64,000 nt of DNA from Thalassococcus sp. S3. Its GTDB lineage: Bacteria; Pseudomonadota; Alphaproteobacteria; Rhodobacterales; Rhodobacteraceae. The notes beneath the pieces were generated by a model. The model did not search any database, was not told the origin of the DNA, and saw only the letters and a list, made by a program, of their open reading frames with translations. Positions 44,965 through 54,567 of this stretch are shown one piece after another. Positions within the stretch are counted from its first letter, which is position 1. Every line of letters begins with the position of its first letter. The DNA lies in assembly GCF_004216475.1 (NCBI RefSeq), contig NZ_CP022303.1:3348001-3412000 (forward strand). The letters are read 5' to 3'. The position numbers were made by a program, and so were the translations under genes.

Positions 44965-45852
44965 ATGAGGTTCGATCCTCACCACCTGGCCGCGCTTTCC
45001 GCCGTTCTGCGTAATGGCAGTTTCGACATGGCGGCTGCTGAGCTGAACGTGACGCCCTCGGCGATCTCCCAACGGATCAAGGCGCTTGAGGATCGTCTGG
45101 GGAGCGCCCTGATCCGCCGCGGGAGCCCGTGCCAGGCAACCCCCGCGGGCGCGCGGTTGGCCAAACATGCCGAGGATGTCGGGTTGCTTGAGGCGCAAGT
45201 GGCACGGGATCTGTCGCTGGATCAGGCCGAAGGTCCTGCGGTCATGCGCATCGCCGTGAACGCAGACAGCCTCGCCACCTGGTTCGTGCACGCAATCGCA
45301 GCCGTCCCGGATGTGCTTTTCGACCTCGTGATCGACGATCAGGATCACAGCGCCGATTGGCTGCGCGAAGGGGCGGTCAGCGCGGCCATAACCGCGCACG
45401 ACAAACCGGTCAGCGGATGCGATTGTCATGACCTGGGGGCGTTGCGCTATATCGCAACGGCAAGCCCGACCTTCATGCAGCGCTGGTTTGCACTTGGCAT
45501 CACCGCGAAAACACTTTCCAGAGCGCCCTGCCTGACATTCAACGCCAAGGACCGCCTTCAACATCAATGGATGGCCCAGATCACCGGAGAGCGGCTGTCG
45601 CCGCCCCGTCACATGTTGCCATCGACCCATGCCTTCATTGATGCCGCCCGGGCGGGACTTGGATGGGGCATGAATCCGGAGGTTCTGATCCACGGACCGA
45701 TCCGGAACAAGCGCCTGGTCCCATTGGTCCAAGAACAGCCCCTGGACGTTGCACTGAACTGGCAGGTGAGCCGAGTGATGAGCACTGCACTCGCCCCGGT
45801 GACCAAAGCCGTCCGCTCCGTCGCGCGCGAGCGGCTCACACAAACCCGATAG
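44965..45852 (+). CDS. ArgP/LysG-type LysR regulator
   Basis: 295 residues. Winged helix in residues 1-60 (FDMAAAELNVTPSAISQRIKALEDRLGSALIRRG), effector domain about 90-290. The combination of a divergent LysE-type exporter and the sequence PSAISQRIKALEDRLGSALIRR places it in the ArgP/IciA/LysG branch, which activates basic amino acid export when arginine or lysine accumulates. It is likely to act at the repeat at 44923-44956. Confidence 0.88.
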   Translation: MRFDPHHLAALSAVLRNGSFDMAAAELNVTPSAISQRIKALEDRLGSALIRRGSPCQATPAGARLAKHAEDVGLLEAQVARDLSLDQAEGPAVMRIAVNADSLATWFVHAIAAVPDVLFDLVIDDQDHSADWLREGAVSAAITAHDKPVSGCDCHDLGALRYIATASPTFMQRWFALGITAKTLSRAPCLTFNAKDRLQHQWMAQITGERLSPPRHMLPSTHAFIDAARAGLGWGMNPEVLIHGPIRNKRLVPLVQEQPLDVALNWQVSRVMSTALAPVTKAVRSVARERLTQTR

Positions 45853-46136
45853 TCGCTAGGGGCACACCGCAAGCACACTCAGGGCCTGCCCATGAGAGAG
45901 ATACGTCTCCACCAGCCTGTCGCGACCAACCAAGCATCAGCACACGAACTGCAAAGAGCACATCGCACAGCAGGCGATGAAGAGTGACCTTTTTTCCCTG
46001 CGAACCTGAATTTACCAAGTTGTGCCGAATTTTAGCCAAATTTGAGAGGGATAGATGCACCACACCGCCGATTAAGGCGGGGATGGGTGACGTGTGCCGC
46101 ACATGTCAGCTGGGGCAATCGATACGGAATACTGGA

Positions 46137-47777
46137 ATGTTTGAACTTAAACTGAATTCGCTCTTTGCACCTCTGGACACGTTGGACCTTGGTCCGCTTG
46201 GACAGCCTGTCGTACCTGCGGATCTCAAGATCACGGGAACCGCAGATGCCGATCGGCTGAATGGCGACGACGGAAATGACACGATTTACGGACAGGACGG
46301 CAACGACGTCCTCAAAGGTGGCAAGGGCGACGACCTGATCTATGGACAGGACGGGGACGACACTTTGAATGGCGGTGAAGGCTATGACAGCCTTTATGGC
46401 GGCAACGGCAACAACAAGCTGATCGCGGGCAAAGATGGGGCCTACATGGTCGGCGGGGCCGATGCCGACAAGATCATCGGCAGCAAGCAGGCCGACACGG
46501 CCTATGGCAATGGCGGCAACGACCTGATGCATGCCGGGCACGGCGACGATATGTTCTACGGTGCCTCGGGCGACGACACCATGAACGGTAACGACGGCAA
46601 CGATTTCCTCGATTCCGGCAGCGGCAACGACATCGTCAACGGTGGCGCCGGCAACGACGAGATCATCCTGTCCTCCGGCCACGATATCGGCAATGGCGGC
46701 AAAGGCGACGACACGATCCGCGCCGGATCCGGCAACGACCGCGTCAACGGCGGCAAAGGCAATGACCTGATCGACGGGGAATCCGGCAACGACACGATCT
46801 ACTCCAGCGACGGAGAGGACAGCGTCAACGGTGGCAAAGGCAACGATCTGATCTATTCGGGTGATCAGGACGATTACGTCGATGGATGGAGCGGCCATGA
46901 CATCATCTATACCGGCGACGGAGATGACTTTGCCTATGGCTGGAGCGGCAATGACCTGATGTACGGCGACGACGGCAACGACACCCTTTATGGGGAAGGT
47001 CAGGCCGACACGATCTATGGCGGCGATGGCCAGGACACGATCGGCGGCGGCGAAGGCAACGACAGCCTGATCGGCGGCAAGGACAACGATGTCGTGAACG
47101 GTGATTCCGGCAACGACTTCATGACAGGCGGTCGCGGCAATGACCTGATGTCCGGCGGCACCGGTTCTGACCGGATGTATGGCGGCGATGGCAACGACAC
47201 CATGGACGGCGGCGATCAGAACGACCGGATCGACGGCGGCGACGGCAATGACAATCTCACGGGTGGCAGCGGGAACGACACCATCGACGGCGGCGACGAG
47301 CGTGACAGCATCTCTGCCGGAGACGGCAACGACGTCGCCTTCGGCGGAGACGGGCACGACACCATCGATGGCGGCGACGGCAACGACAAGCTGAGCGGTG
47401 GCGACGAGAATGACCGACTGAACGGGGATGCCGGGAACGACACGCTTGAGGGTGGTGACGGCAACGACCGCCTCGTTGGCGGAACCGGCCAGGACATCCT
47501 GACCGGAGGAGATGACCGGGATACGTTCGAATTCACGTTCAGCGGGGCCGCTGATCGGGATCGGATCACCGATTTCGAGGTTGGCGATGATCGGATGGTG
47601 ATCAACGGCGGGCTTGATTTCGGCGATCTGACGATCCTGGATACCAATGCCGGCGCGGCCGTTGTCTACGGCTATACGTCCGGATCCACCAATTCGGTTT
47701 CGAGCTACGATTACGCAATCGAGCTCGACAATCTCGAAACCACCGACATCAGCGCAGGCATGTTCGTCTTCGTCTGA
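46137..47777 (+). CDS. RTX repeat protein (calcium-binding, type I secreted)
   Basis: 546 residues from the ATG at 46137 (MFELKLNSLFAPLD); earlier ATGs at 45984 and 46083 give a Cys-rich, non-RTX leader and are less likely. Residues about 42-460 are almost only GGxGxDxxx nonapeptides (NGDDGNDTIYG, GGDGNDTMDGG), each turn of which binds Ca2+ to form a parallel beta roll. The last 85 residues (FEFTFSGAADRDRITDFEVGDDRM, ending GMFVFV) resemble type I secretion signals. No enzymatic domain is visible, so it may be a surface or matrix protein. No type I ABC transporter is adjacent; a tolC gene is 5 kb away. Confidence 0.85.
   Translation: MFELKLNSLFAPLDTLDLGPLGQPVVPADLKITGTADADRLNGDDGNDTIYGQDGNDVLKGGKGDDLIYGQDGDDTLNGGEGYDSLYGGNGNNKLIAGKDGAYMVGGADADKIIGSKQADTAYGNGGNDLMHAGHGDDMFYGASGDDTMNGNDGNDFLDSGSGNDIVNGGAGNDEIILSSGHDIGNGGKGDDTIRAGSGNDRVNGGKGNDLIDGESGNDTIYSSDGEDSVNGGKGNDLIYSGDQDDYVDGWSGHDIIYTGDGDDFAYGWSGNDLMYGDDGNDTLYGEGQADTIYGGDGQDTIGGGEGNDSLIGGKDNDVVNGDSGNDFMTGGRGNDLMSGGTGSDRMYGGDGNDTMDGGDQNDRIDGGDGNDNLTGGSGNDTIDGGDERDSISAGDGNDVAFGGDGHDTIDGGDGNDKLSGGDENDRLNGDAGNDTLEGGDGNDRLVGGTGQDILTGGDDRDTFEFTFSGAADRDRITDFEVGDDRMVINGGLDFGDLTILDTNAGAAVVYGYTSGSTNSVSSYDYAIELDNLETTDISAGMFVFV
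46260..47520 (+). repeat. Tandem 27-base RTX coding repeats
   Basis: About 1.26 kb of imperfect 27-base units rich in GGCAACGACAC and GGCGGCGACGG, encoding nonapeptide GGxGNDxxx turns; there is room for about 46 units. The repetition makes the region prone to slippage and gives an artificial open frame on the opposite strand. Confidence 0.85.
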
Positions 47778-47792
47778 TACTCGGCTCTTGCT

Positions 47793-47816
47793 CCGGGCGG
47801 GCTCAGGCCCGCTCGG
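47793..47816 (+). terminator. Terminator after the RTX gene, overlapping the efp stop
   Basis: CCGGGCGGGC and GCCCGCTCGG form a 10-bp stem (with one G-T pair) around the loop TCAG at 47803-47806. It begins 16 bases after the RTX stop; the stop codon of the opposing efp gene falls in the loop. No T-run, so efficiency is uncertain. Confidence 0.5.
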
Positions 47817-48366
47817 AATATTCCATCGTTTCTGTATTCACGATGATCATTTCGTCCTGCCCGACAAAGGGCGGGACCATCACTTTGACACCATTGTCCA
47901 AAACTGCCGGCTTGAACGAATTCGCCGCCGTTTGGCCTTTGACCACAGGCTCGGTCTCGACCACTTTGCAGGTGACTTTCTGCGGCAGCGACGCGTTGAG
48001 CGCCTCTGCTTCGTAGAACTCAACCACAATCGTCATGCCGTCCTGGAGAAACGGGCGCCGCTCTCCCAAAAGATCGGCTGGCAATTCGACCTGCTCGTAA
48101 CTTTCGGTATCCATGAAAACCAGCATTCCGTCGTTTTCGTAAAGAAATTGCTGATCTTTCTGCTCCAGCCGCACACGCTCTACCTTGTCGGCGCTTCGAA
48201 ACCGCTCGTTGAGTTTCGAGCCGTTGCGCAGGTTGCGCAATTCGACCTGAGCAAAAGCGCCCCCTTTGCCGGGCTTTACGTGATCGACCTTTACGGCAGC
48301 CCAAAGGCCGTCATTATGCTCCAATACATTGCCGGGACGTATCTCATTGCCATTGATTTTCGGCAT
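47803..48366 (-). CDS. efp: Elongation factor P
   Basis: 187 residues with the three EF-P beta-barrel domains. The tip loop HVKPGKGGA has Lys34, the residue lysylated by EpmA in many proteobacteria. It rescues ribosomes stalled at polyproline stretches. The ATG at 48366 ([14 protein letters not shown]) matches the family start; the reading frame remains open upstream but that part overlaps an opposing gene and is not EF-P. C-terminus [16 protein letters not shown] is intact. Confidence 0.96.
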   Translation of the reverse strand: MPKINGNEIRPGNVLEHNDGLWAAVKVDHVKPGKGGAFAQVELRNLRNGSKLNERFRSADKVERVRLEQKDQQFLYENDGMLVFMDTESYEQVELPADLLGERRPFLQDGMTIVVEFYEAEALNASLPQKVTCKVVETEPVVKGQTAANSFKPAVLDNGVKVMVPPFVGQDEMIIVNTETMEYSERA

Positions 48367-48585
48367 GTCACAAAACCTTCGCGGACGGTTGATGATCCAT
48401 TTCGCGATCCTATATCTGGCGGGTTGCTTTGTGTCCAGACAACGAGATGTCGTGCTGCACATGCAGAAAGCCATGCGCGAGACGCATAGAAGATATGCAG
48501 ATATGGGGTATCCGAATCGGTCCTGATCCGTCATAACGAGCGCCACGCCGAAAATCACAAGAGCAAAAAGAACAAGGGAAACGAG

Positions 48586-48906
48586 ATGAAAGATTTCGTT
48601 GACGGCACTGCCTTTAACAACGAGCAAGGCAATCGTGCACGTAAACTTTTCGCGGCTGTTGTCCTGGCCGCACTCGACGACGCCATCGCCGACGACAAGA
48701 AATACGGCAATGGTCCGGAACAGATTGCCCGCTGGGCCCGCTCGCGCGATGGGCGCGAGGTGCTGTCCTGCGCAGGCATTGACCCCAACGAACGCGTTGT
48801 CGAGGGTCTGATGGAATTCGTGGGACGCGGCGTTCGGACGTCGGTGGCCCTGTCGCGGGAAGAAAGCGAACGCCGCAATGCGGCTCAACAAGCCGAAGCA
48901 GCCTAA
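48586..48906 (+). CDS. DUF6280-type small protein
   Basis: 106 residues, helical and charged ([32 protein letters not shown]), then [47 protein letters not shown]. The composition and this central motif fit DUF6280, a small family known from Rhodobacteraceae with no known function. GGGAAACGAG precedes the ATG, and a Rho-independent terminator follows, marking a monocistronic transcript. Divergent from efp. Confidence 0.78.
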   Translation: MKDFVDGTAFNNEQGNRARKLFAAVVLAALDDAIADDKKYGNGPEQIARWARSRDGREVLSCAGIDPNERVVEGLMEFVGRGVRTSVALSREESERRNAAQQAEAA

Positions 48907-48925
48907 GCTACGGCTTGAATACTTG

Positions 48926-48957
48926 AGCAAAGCGCGCCACTCAGGCGCGCTTTTGCT
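48926..48957 (+). terminator. Rho-independent terminator
   Basis: GCGCGCC (48932-48938) and GGCGCGC (48944-48950) form a 7-bp GC stem with loop ACTCA, extended by AGCAAA pairing with TTTTGCT so that the T-run follows the stem. It ends the DUF6280-type gene and may also stop the opposing gene. Confidence 0.85.
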
Positions 48958-48969
48958 ATTCCTGGATGC

Positions 48970-49539
48970 TCAGAAAAACAAAAGCCACTGACGCAAGACC
49001 CAGAGTTCGGCCAGCATCAGGGCGCTGTATCCCAGACGCATCGCCCATCCCGAGCCGCGCCGCCACAGCGTAACGAAGGCCAAAAGGCACAGCAAAACAG
49101 ACACTGGCGCCACGAATGCGGCGTAATGGGTGCTGTCCCAATAGCTGATGGGACTGTCGAATACCCAGCGGCTTACCGGCCAGAAATGGGGGCGTCCGTC
49201 CCCCGCATGCAGCGGAAAATCCAACGCGATGTGCAACAGACCGGAACATGCAAAAGCCATTCCGGGAATGGACCGGAACCAGACGACAATCGCAAGAAAG
49301 GCCGCCCAGACGAACAGCGAATTGTCGATCGCAAAAACCGTTTGCCAGGCCGGAGAAAAGTAAAGCTCGTTAAACACCACCTCCGGCGGCACGCGGAGCA
49401 GGAAAAGCGATACCCCCGCCATCAGGTAGAGCGACGCGTCGGGGGCAAACGCGCCCAGCAGCGCGGCCCCCGCCACGGAGCGTCCCCTGATCCGGCCAAA
49501 GGCTGCCGCACCAAGCAAAAGATGTGCTGGTGTGTTCAT
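48970..49539 (-). CDS. Polytopic membrane protein, YdjM/DUF457-like
   Basis: 189 residues from the ATG at 49539 ([16 protein letters not shown]). Four to five hydrophobic segments, with polar HALDF-like motifs: [11 protein letters not shown] near residue 35 and [21 protein letters not shown] near 105-125. Polar His and Asp at membrane edges are reminiscent of the DUF457/YdjM membrane-bound metal-dependent hydrolases, but this is a weak match. Relatives next to cobQ are often labelled as cobalamin-related by position only. Divergent from cobQ, 58 bases apart. Confidence 0.65.
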   Translation of the reverse strand: MNTPAHLLLGAAAFGRIRGRSVAGAALLGAFAPDASLYLMAGVSLFLLRVPPEVVFNELYFSPAWQTVFAIDNSLFVWAAFLAIVVWFRSIPGMAFACSGLLHIALDFPLHAGDGRPHFWPVSRWVFDSPISYWDSTHYAAFVAPVSVLLCLLAFVTLWRRGSGWAMRLGYSALMLAELWVLRQWLLFF

Positions 49540-49597
49540 TCCACTTTCTTCTCGTACCCGTCCTGATACACCTACCCTCCAGCATAAGAGAGGTGTC

Positions 49598-51079
49598 ATG
49601 GCGCGGTCCATCATGATCCAGGGGACCGGCAGCAATGTCGGAAAATCGCTCCTCGTGGCCGGCCTGGCCCGAGCCTTTACGCAAAAGGGATTGCGGGTTG
49701 CGCCCTTTAAACCTCAGAACATGTCCAACAACGCGGCCGTCACAGTAGACGGGGGAGAGATTGGTCGTGCGCAGGCGCTGCAGGCGCGTGCAGCGGGGCG
49801 AGAGCCGCACACGGACATGAACCCCATCCTGCTGAAACCGGAAAGCGAGACAGGCGCACAACTGGTCGTTCAGGGAAAGCGCAAAGGCACGGCAGGGGCA
49901 CGCGCGTTCTGGAAAGAAAAGCCAAGGCTGATGCCCACCGTTCTTGAAAGCTTTCACAGGCTTTGTAACGAGGCGGACCTGGTGCTGGTCGAAGGGGCCG
50001 GCAGCCCGGCAGAAACCAATCTTCGAAAGGACGATCTGGCCAATATGGGCTTTGCCGTTGCGGCAAACATACCTGTGGTGCTGGTTGGCGATATTGATCG
50101 CGGGGGCGTGATCGCACAGCTCGTGGGGACGCAAGCGGTCCTCGATCAGACGGATCGGGAGCGGATCAGGGCATTTCTGGTCAACCGGTTTCGCGGCGAT
50201 GTCAGCCTGTTCGATGACGGGCGCGACGACATTGCCGCGCGCACCGGATGGCCCTGCCTGGGCGTCATTCCCTGGTTCGGGGATGCGTGGAAACTGCCGG
50301 CGGAAGACGTGCTGGATCTGGCCTCCCGTCCCGGCGGCGCATTGAAAGTCGCGGTGCCGCAACTGCCCCGCATCGCCAATTTCGACGATCTGGACCCGCT
50401 TGTCGCCGAGCCCGACGTCACCGTCGAGATTGTGCCGCCCGGGCGTCCCCTTCCGGCCGATGCCGCGCTTGTTTTGCTGCCGGGCAGCAAATGCACCATC
50501 GACGACCTTTTGGCCTTCCGCGCGCAAGGCTGGGACATTGATCTGGCGGCTCATATTCGCCGCGGGGGCCACGTTCTCGGGCTTTGCGGGGGATACCAGA
50601 TGCTGGGTCGCAAGATCCATGATCCAGATGGCGTCGAAGGCCCCCCCCGTAGCGTCGACGGGCTTGGCCACCTCGACATCGAAACCACCATGGGCACGCG
50701 AAAAGAGTTGACGCTGCAAAAGGGCCATGCCGTGGGAGAAAGGCTGCCGGTCGAGGGTTACGAAATTCACATGGGCCGAACCGACGGCCCAGATACAGCC
50801 CGTGGCTGGCTGGATTTCAACGGTCGCGTATGCGGTGCGACCTCAGGCTCTGGTCGTATAAGGGGCTGCTATCTGCACGGCATTTTTGCCAGCGACGCAT
50901 TCAGAGAAGCGGAGCTTCATAAGCTCGGCGGGCAATCCGTTGTCGCATATGAGGAAACCGTCGAGGACACGCTCGATGCGCTTGCAGCTCATCTTGCCAC
51001 GCATGTGGATCTAGATGCGCTTTTGGACCTGTCACAAGAGGTGGATCAGTCGAATTCCTGTACCGTCAATGCGCGCTGA
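49598..51079 (+). CDS. cobQ: Cobyric acid synthase
   Basis: 493 residues. The N-terminal P-loop GTGSNVGKS (residues 9-17) with [11 protein letters not shown] and the C-terminal class I glutamine amidotransferase with nucleophile Cys330 ([12 protein letters not shown]) and His427 (YLHGIF) define CobQ. It amidates four side chains of adenosyl-cobyrinic acid a,c-diamide. AAGAGAGG precedes the ATG at 49598. It links B12 synthesis to the B12-dependent mutase encoded elsewhere in the window. Its last 34 bases overlap the opposing PopZ-like gene. Confidence 0.95.
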   Translation: MARSIMIQGTGSNVGKSLLVAGLARAFTQKGLRVAPFKPQNMSNNAAVTVDGGEIGRAQALQARAAGREPHTDMNPILLKPESETGAQLVVQGKRKGTAGARAFWKEKPRLMPTVLESFHRLCNEADLVLVEGAGSPAETNLRKDDLANMGFAVAANIPVVLVGDIDRGGVIAQLVGTQAVLDQTDRERIRAFLVNRFRGDVSLFDDGRDDIAARTGWPCLGVIPWFGDAWKLPAEDVLDLASRPGGALKVAVPQLPRIANFDDLDPLVAEPDVTVEIVPPGRPLPADAALVLLPGSKCTIDDLLAFRAQGWDIDLAAHIRRGGHVLGLCGGYQMLGRKIHDPDGVEGPPRSVDGLGHLDIETTMGTRKELTLQKGHAVGERLPVEGYEIHMGRTDGPDTARGWLDFNGRVCGATSGSGRIRGCYLHGIFASDAFREAELHKLGGQSVVAYEETVEDTLDALAAHLATHVDLDALLDLSQEVDQSNSCTVNAR

Positions 51080-52014
51080 ATCTCGCGGCGCACCAGTTTT
51101 CGTACGTTGCGCGTGATCCGCTCTCCCAGGACGCCCTGCAACTCTTCGCGGACGATTTCGGCCACGATGTCGCGCAGCATATCTTCGTCGATCACCGCGT
51201 CGAGCGGGTTTTCCGCGATCTCGCTGGACCAGTCGTCATTCCGGCTATCTACGAAATCATCCGTCGCGGCGCGTTCCTCTTTTTGAGGGGCCCGCGCCTC
51301 ATCCCAAGCCAGCGCTTCAACCTCGGTGCCCGCATTGTCACCCATGCCAGGCTCATCGGGTTCCCACTGATCGTCCGCCTGCGCGATAGCGGCCTCTACC
51401 GCCGCGATCTTGTCGCCCAGACTGGCTGACGTCTGCTGGTCCGACGACGTATCGGGCCCGACAGCATCGGACATGGCATAGACGGCTTTCGGCTCGTCGT
51501 CCTCCTCCTCAAGCTCGAAATCATCGAGGACCGTGTCGGTGCCAGATGCGCTGCCCTGCTCCAGCGCGCTGTAAAGCGTAGCATCCGGGATCTGCCAAGG
51601 CTCGTCGGTGTTTTCCGGGTTTACCTCGACCTCTTGCGTGTCCACCGCCTGTGCCTCGGGCAGGGTGTCGTCGCTGGCGCGTTCCGCCTCCTCGCCCGGT
51701 GGCGTTTCGTCGTCGACCACATCCCCGGTATCGACCGTCACGGGATGCGGATCATCCTCCAAGGTGTCAGGGGAAGGTGGATTTCCGTCCTCGTCAACCA
51801 CTGCCTCATGCCCATCGTCTTCCCGATGCTCAGACGAAAAATCCGCCTCTTGTTCTGACGTTACACGTAGGGCTGGCGTTAGAACCAGCCGGCCTTCGGG
51901 GCTGGGTTTCGACGGGTGTTCCGGCTTTTTCGGGCCGCGCGCATCTTCCGATACGAGCCGTCTGATCGAGGATAAAACATCCTCAATCTCAACATTCGTC
52001 ACTGGATCTGACAT
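51046..52014 (-). CDS. PopZ-like/DUF2497 polar organising protein
   Basis: 322 residues in three parts: an N-terminal helix ([24 protein letters not shown]), a long acidic Pro/Asp/Glu-rich disordered middle (about 30-255), and C-terminal helices ([41 protein letters not shown]). This is the arrangement of PopZ of Caulobacter, whose N-terminus recruits clients, acidic linker sets condensate properties and C-terminal helices oligomerise. The length exceeds Caulobacter PopZ (177 residues) through a longer linker. Function at the cell pole is inference. Confidence 0.72.
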   Translation of the reverse strand: MSDPVTNVEIEDVLSSIRRLVSEDARGPKKPEHPSKPSPEGRLVLTPALRVTSEQEADFSSEHREDDGHEAVVDEDGNPPSPDTLEDDPHPVTVDTGDVVDDETPPGEEAERASDDTLPEAQAVDTQEVEVNPENTDEPWQIPDATLYSALEQGSASGTDTVLDDFELEEEDDEPKAVYAMSDAVGPDTSSDQQTSASLGDKIAAVEAAIAQADDQWEPDEPGMGDNAGTEVEALAWDEARAPQKEERAATDDFVDSRNDDWSSEIAENPLDAVIDEDMLRDIVAEIVREELQGVLGERITRNVRKLVRREIQRALTVQEFD

Positions 52015-52087
52015 ATCTTTGTACCACTCTCACCTCTCCGGCAGTCTAAACCGGAGCGGAGATTCCCACAATAGATGCAAAGAATTG

Positions 52088-53500
52088 TCAGTCTTTGTTC
52101 AAAGCGCGCAGAACACGGTCAAGCTTCTGACCGCGCTGGCTGCGATAGGCGGGCGCGTCCTTGACGAGGTTATAGTACTCCGTCGGGTCATAGATCTTAA
52201 CGGCCAGACGCAGGTTTTGCGCGGTCAGCAAGCCTTGTGCGGCCAACAATTGATAGGCGGCGCTGTAAAGATCCGCCTGCGCTGAAATGCGAGCGGCGCG
52301 GGCGTCCAGAAGTTCCTGTTCCGCGTCCAGAACATCAAGCGTGGTCCGGGCGCCCAATGTTGCCTCTTCGCGGACACCGCGGAATGCAACATCCGCCGCG
52401 CGGATCTGACGATCGGTTGCCTGAATATTGGCCTGCGCCACATCCAGCCGGACGAATGCCCCGGTCACCTCCTGAGTCACGCGTTCCTGAATTTCGAGCA
52501 GATTGGCCCGCGTATTGTCCCGGTTCGCCATGGCCCGGCGCAGCGATGCGGCAAGACGGCCCCCTTGATAGATCGGCTGGCTCAACTCCAGAGACAAAGA
52601 CCCGATGTCGGAATTGTCCGAAGAGTTGAATGTCTCGCTCAGCGCATAGGAGCCCCGCAAACTGACAGAGGGGCCCATGGACGCTTCGGCCTGAAGAACC
52701 AGCAGTTCCGCAGCCGCGACCTGATGTTGGGCCTGCTTGATATCCGGATGCGTGCGCACCGCCACCGCTTTTGCCGCGTCAATGGATGCGGGTCGCGCCG
52801 GCAAGCTTGGTGGTGGCGACAGACGTCCCGGTCGCCGTCCAACCGCATTCAGATATTCTTCTTGCGCGTTCACAAGGTTACCCTGCGCGGTTGCAAGGTT
52901 GCTTCGCGCCTCCGCAAGGCGGGATTCAGCGAGAGCAACGTCGGTTCGCGTTACTTCCCCCACCTCGAACCGATCCTGCGCGGCGCGCAATTCCTGTGTG
53001 ATCAGCCGCACGTTGTTCTGCCGCAGAGCCACGAACTCGCTCTCACGGATGACGGTCATATAGGCATCGACCGCACGCTGCAGGATGGCCTGCTCGATCG
53101 ACACAAGTCCGGCCCGCGTTGCCAGCACCGTTTCCTTTGTCGACTGGATGTTGAAACGTGATGCGCCTGAATCGAAAAGCAGCAATTCCAGAGACAACGC
53201 GAGGGACGCCTGGGTAGAGTTGTTGTCACTGATCCTGCCCTGTATCCGACTTTCGCCGAAGTTTCGCTCAAGGCCTGCCTGCCAGGACAGCACCGGGCGA
53301 AGCGCGGACACTGCAATCGCGACATCCTCATCCGCTGCGCGCAACACCGCGCGATTTTGTTCGAGCAAGCCCGAAGTGTTGTAGGCCCCCACCAACGCGT
53401 CGGCGAGGTTGTCAGCCAAAAGCGCAGGTGCACCAGCAACGGCGACTGCGGCGCCGAACACAAGTGACGTCAGTCCCGTCCTCAAACGCGAAAAATGCAT
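52088..53500 (-). CDS. tolC: TolC-family outer membrane channel
   Basis: 470 residues with a signal peptide (cut near ALLADN) and two repeated OEP domains (about 30-235 and 245-450): EIQERVTQEVTGAFVRLDVAQANIQA and TTLDVLDAEQELLDARAARISAQADLYSAAYQLLAAQG are the classic tunnel-helix motifs. It forms the outer-membrane duct for type I secretion and RND efflux. It follows the PCMT-like gene by 72 bases. It could serve export of the RTX protein encoded 5 kb away. Confidence 0.93.
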   Translation of the reverse strand: MHFSRLRTGLTSLVFGAAVAVAGAPALLADNLADALVGAYNTSGLLEQNRAVLRAADEDVAIAVSALRPVLSWQAGLERNFGESRIQGRISDNNSTQASLALSLELLLFDSGASRFNIQSTKETVLATRAGLVSIEQAILQRAVDAYMTVIRESEFVALRQNNVRLITQELRAAQDRFEVGEVTRTDVALAESRLAEARSNLATAQGNLVNAQEEYLNAVGRRPGRLSPPPSLPARPASIDAAKAVAVRTHPDIKQAQHQVAAAELLVLQAEASMGPSVSLRGSYALSETFNSSDNSDIGSLSLELSQPIYQGGRLAASLRRAMANRDNTRANLLEIQERVTQEVTGAFVRLDVAQANIQATDRQIRAADVAFRGVREEATLGARTTLDVLDAEQELLDARAARISAQADLYSAAYQLLAAQGLLTAQNLRLAVKIYDPTEYYNLVKDAPAYRSQRGQKLDRVLRALNKD

Positions 53501-53572
53501 GTTGCTCGTGCCTCTTGCTCTTACGTTTGTTTCAATATCTTACGCGCAAACAGAGCGTGTCCGTCAGCGCTG

Positions 53573-54226
53573 TCAAAGCAAAAATGCAGGGGTGGCTTCG
53601 AAGCCCGGCAAGACAGGCGCGCCGGCGTTGAACGAAAACCGCCAGCTGATCTTTTCATCTGACATGTATCCTACCTTCACCTTGCCCAATGCCCCCTCCA
53701 TGAAAAGGCAGACGATGCGCCCGTTATCCTTGAGTTGCGCCTCAATCGCTGCCGGAAGGTGTTCTATGCCGCCCTGAATGACGATCACGTCGTAAGGACC
53801 GTGTTCTGGAGCGCCCTCGGCAAGCGCCCCGCTTTGCACAACGACGTTATCCGCGCCGATTTCCGAAAGGGCGGCCTGGGCGTCTTCCACAACGCTTTCA
53901 TCGTCTTCAACGAGCACGACGGCCTGCACCATGCGCGCGATCACAGCCGACGAATACCCAAGCCCGCCCCCGATATCGAGAACAAGCTCATCCCCCTGAA
54001 GCTCAAGACCATCGAGCATTTTCGCCAGCGTTCTGGGGTCCAGAACCACACGCCCGTTGCCCAGATCAATCTGCTCTTCGGCATAGGCCGCATCTCTCTG
54101 GGTATCGGGTACGAAGTCTTCCCGCGGCACTGAGAGCATCGCATCGATGATCGGGAATTTAGTCACATCCGAGGGACGCACCTGGGTATCGACCATCATA
54201 CGCCGGCGTGCAGCGAAGTCTGCCAT
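53573..54226 (-). CDS. PCMT-family methyltransferase
   Basis: 217 residues of the protein-L-isoaspartate O-methyltransferase family, opening MADFAARRRMMVDTQVRPSDVTKFPIIDAML. SAM motif I is LVLDIGGGLGYSSAVIA (about residues 80-96), and QIDLGNGRVVLDPRTLAKMLDGL supplies the family substrate segment. Alphaproteobacterial members next to tolC look diverged (IGGGLG in place of IGTGSG), so repair of isoaspartate is only probable. Upstream of tolC on the same strand. Confidence 0.8.
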   Translation of the reverse strand: MADFAARRRMMVDTQVRPSDVTKFPIIDAMLSVPREDFVPDTQRDAAYAEEQIDLGNGRVVLDPRTLAKMLDGLELQGDELVLDIGGGLGYSSAVIARMVQAVVLVEDDESVVEDAQAALSEIGADNVVVQSGALAEGAPEHGPYDVIVIQGGIEHLPAAIEAQLKDNGRIVCLFMEGALGKVKVGYMSDEKISWRFSFNAGAPVLPGFEATPAFLL

Positions 54227-54493
54227 GTTCTAAACTCATCCGTTCAACAACTCCGTTGTCGGTGTGCCACATCCAAACCGCTCCGGCAACGGTCCGTCGC
54301 GCAAAATACCGCCCCTAAAGGAAAGCTGAGCCCAACAATCCGCCAGATGCGCGATGCCGGGCAAGTTGGCGCTGTTTCACACTCGGAGCGCCACGGTCCA
54401 TGACCGGCGCTCCAAATGCCGTCTGGACAAGCAGGAGGAAAGCGGCAATAACGCGAACCGGTCAAGGCGCTGTTCGCAATGACCACACCACGG

Positions 54494-54567
54494 GGCGAGT
54501 TGGCGGAGTGGTGACGCAGCGGATTGCAAATCCGTGTACACCGGTTCGATTCCGGTACTCGCCTCCA
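54494..54567 (+). tRNA. tRNA-Cys (anticodon GCA)
   Basis: Acceptor stem GGCGAGT (54494-54500) pairs with ACTCGCC (54557-54563), followed by T and the encoded CCA at 54565-54567. The anticodon loop ATTGCAAAT has GCA at 54526-54528, and the T arm CCGGTTCGATTCCGG is standard. 74 bases in all. Confidence 0.96.

Noticed and set aside
46032..47357. Long minus-strand open frame rich in Val/Ala opposite the RTX repeats
   Set aside because: It is the mirror of the 27-base repeat; the repetition keeps the antisense frame open and the product is low complexity.
46260..47520. Tandem repeat as a CRISPR array or minisatellite
   Set aside because: The repeats have no unique spacers and encode RTX nonapeptides in frame throughout.
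48329..48526. 65-codon plus-strand frame between efp and the DUF6280-type gene
   Set aside because: Starts inside efp on the opposite strand and lacks a ribosome binding site; more likely the efp promoter region.
48367..48930. N-terminal extension of efp to 375 residues
   Set aside because: EF-P proper starts at MPKINGNEI; the extension overlaps the DUF6280-type gene and is not protein-like.
49540..49597. Possible cobalamin riboswitch before cobQ
   Set aside because: The divergent spacer is only 58 bases, too short, and no B12-box-like sequence is visible there or before scpA.
49370..50770. 466-codon minus-strand frame opposite cobQ
   Set aside because: Shadow of cobQ; the GC-rich third positions keep the complement open.
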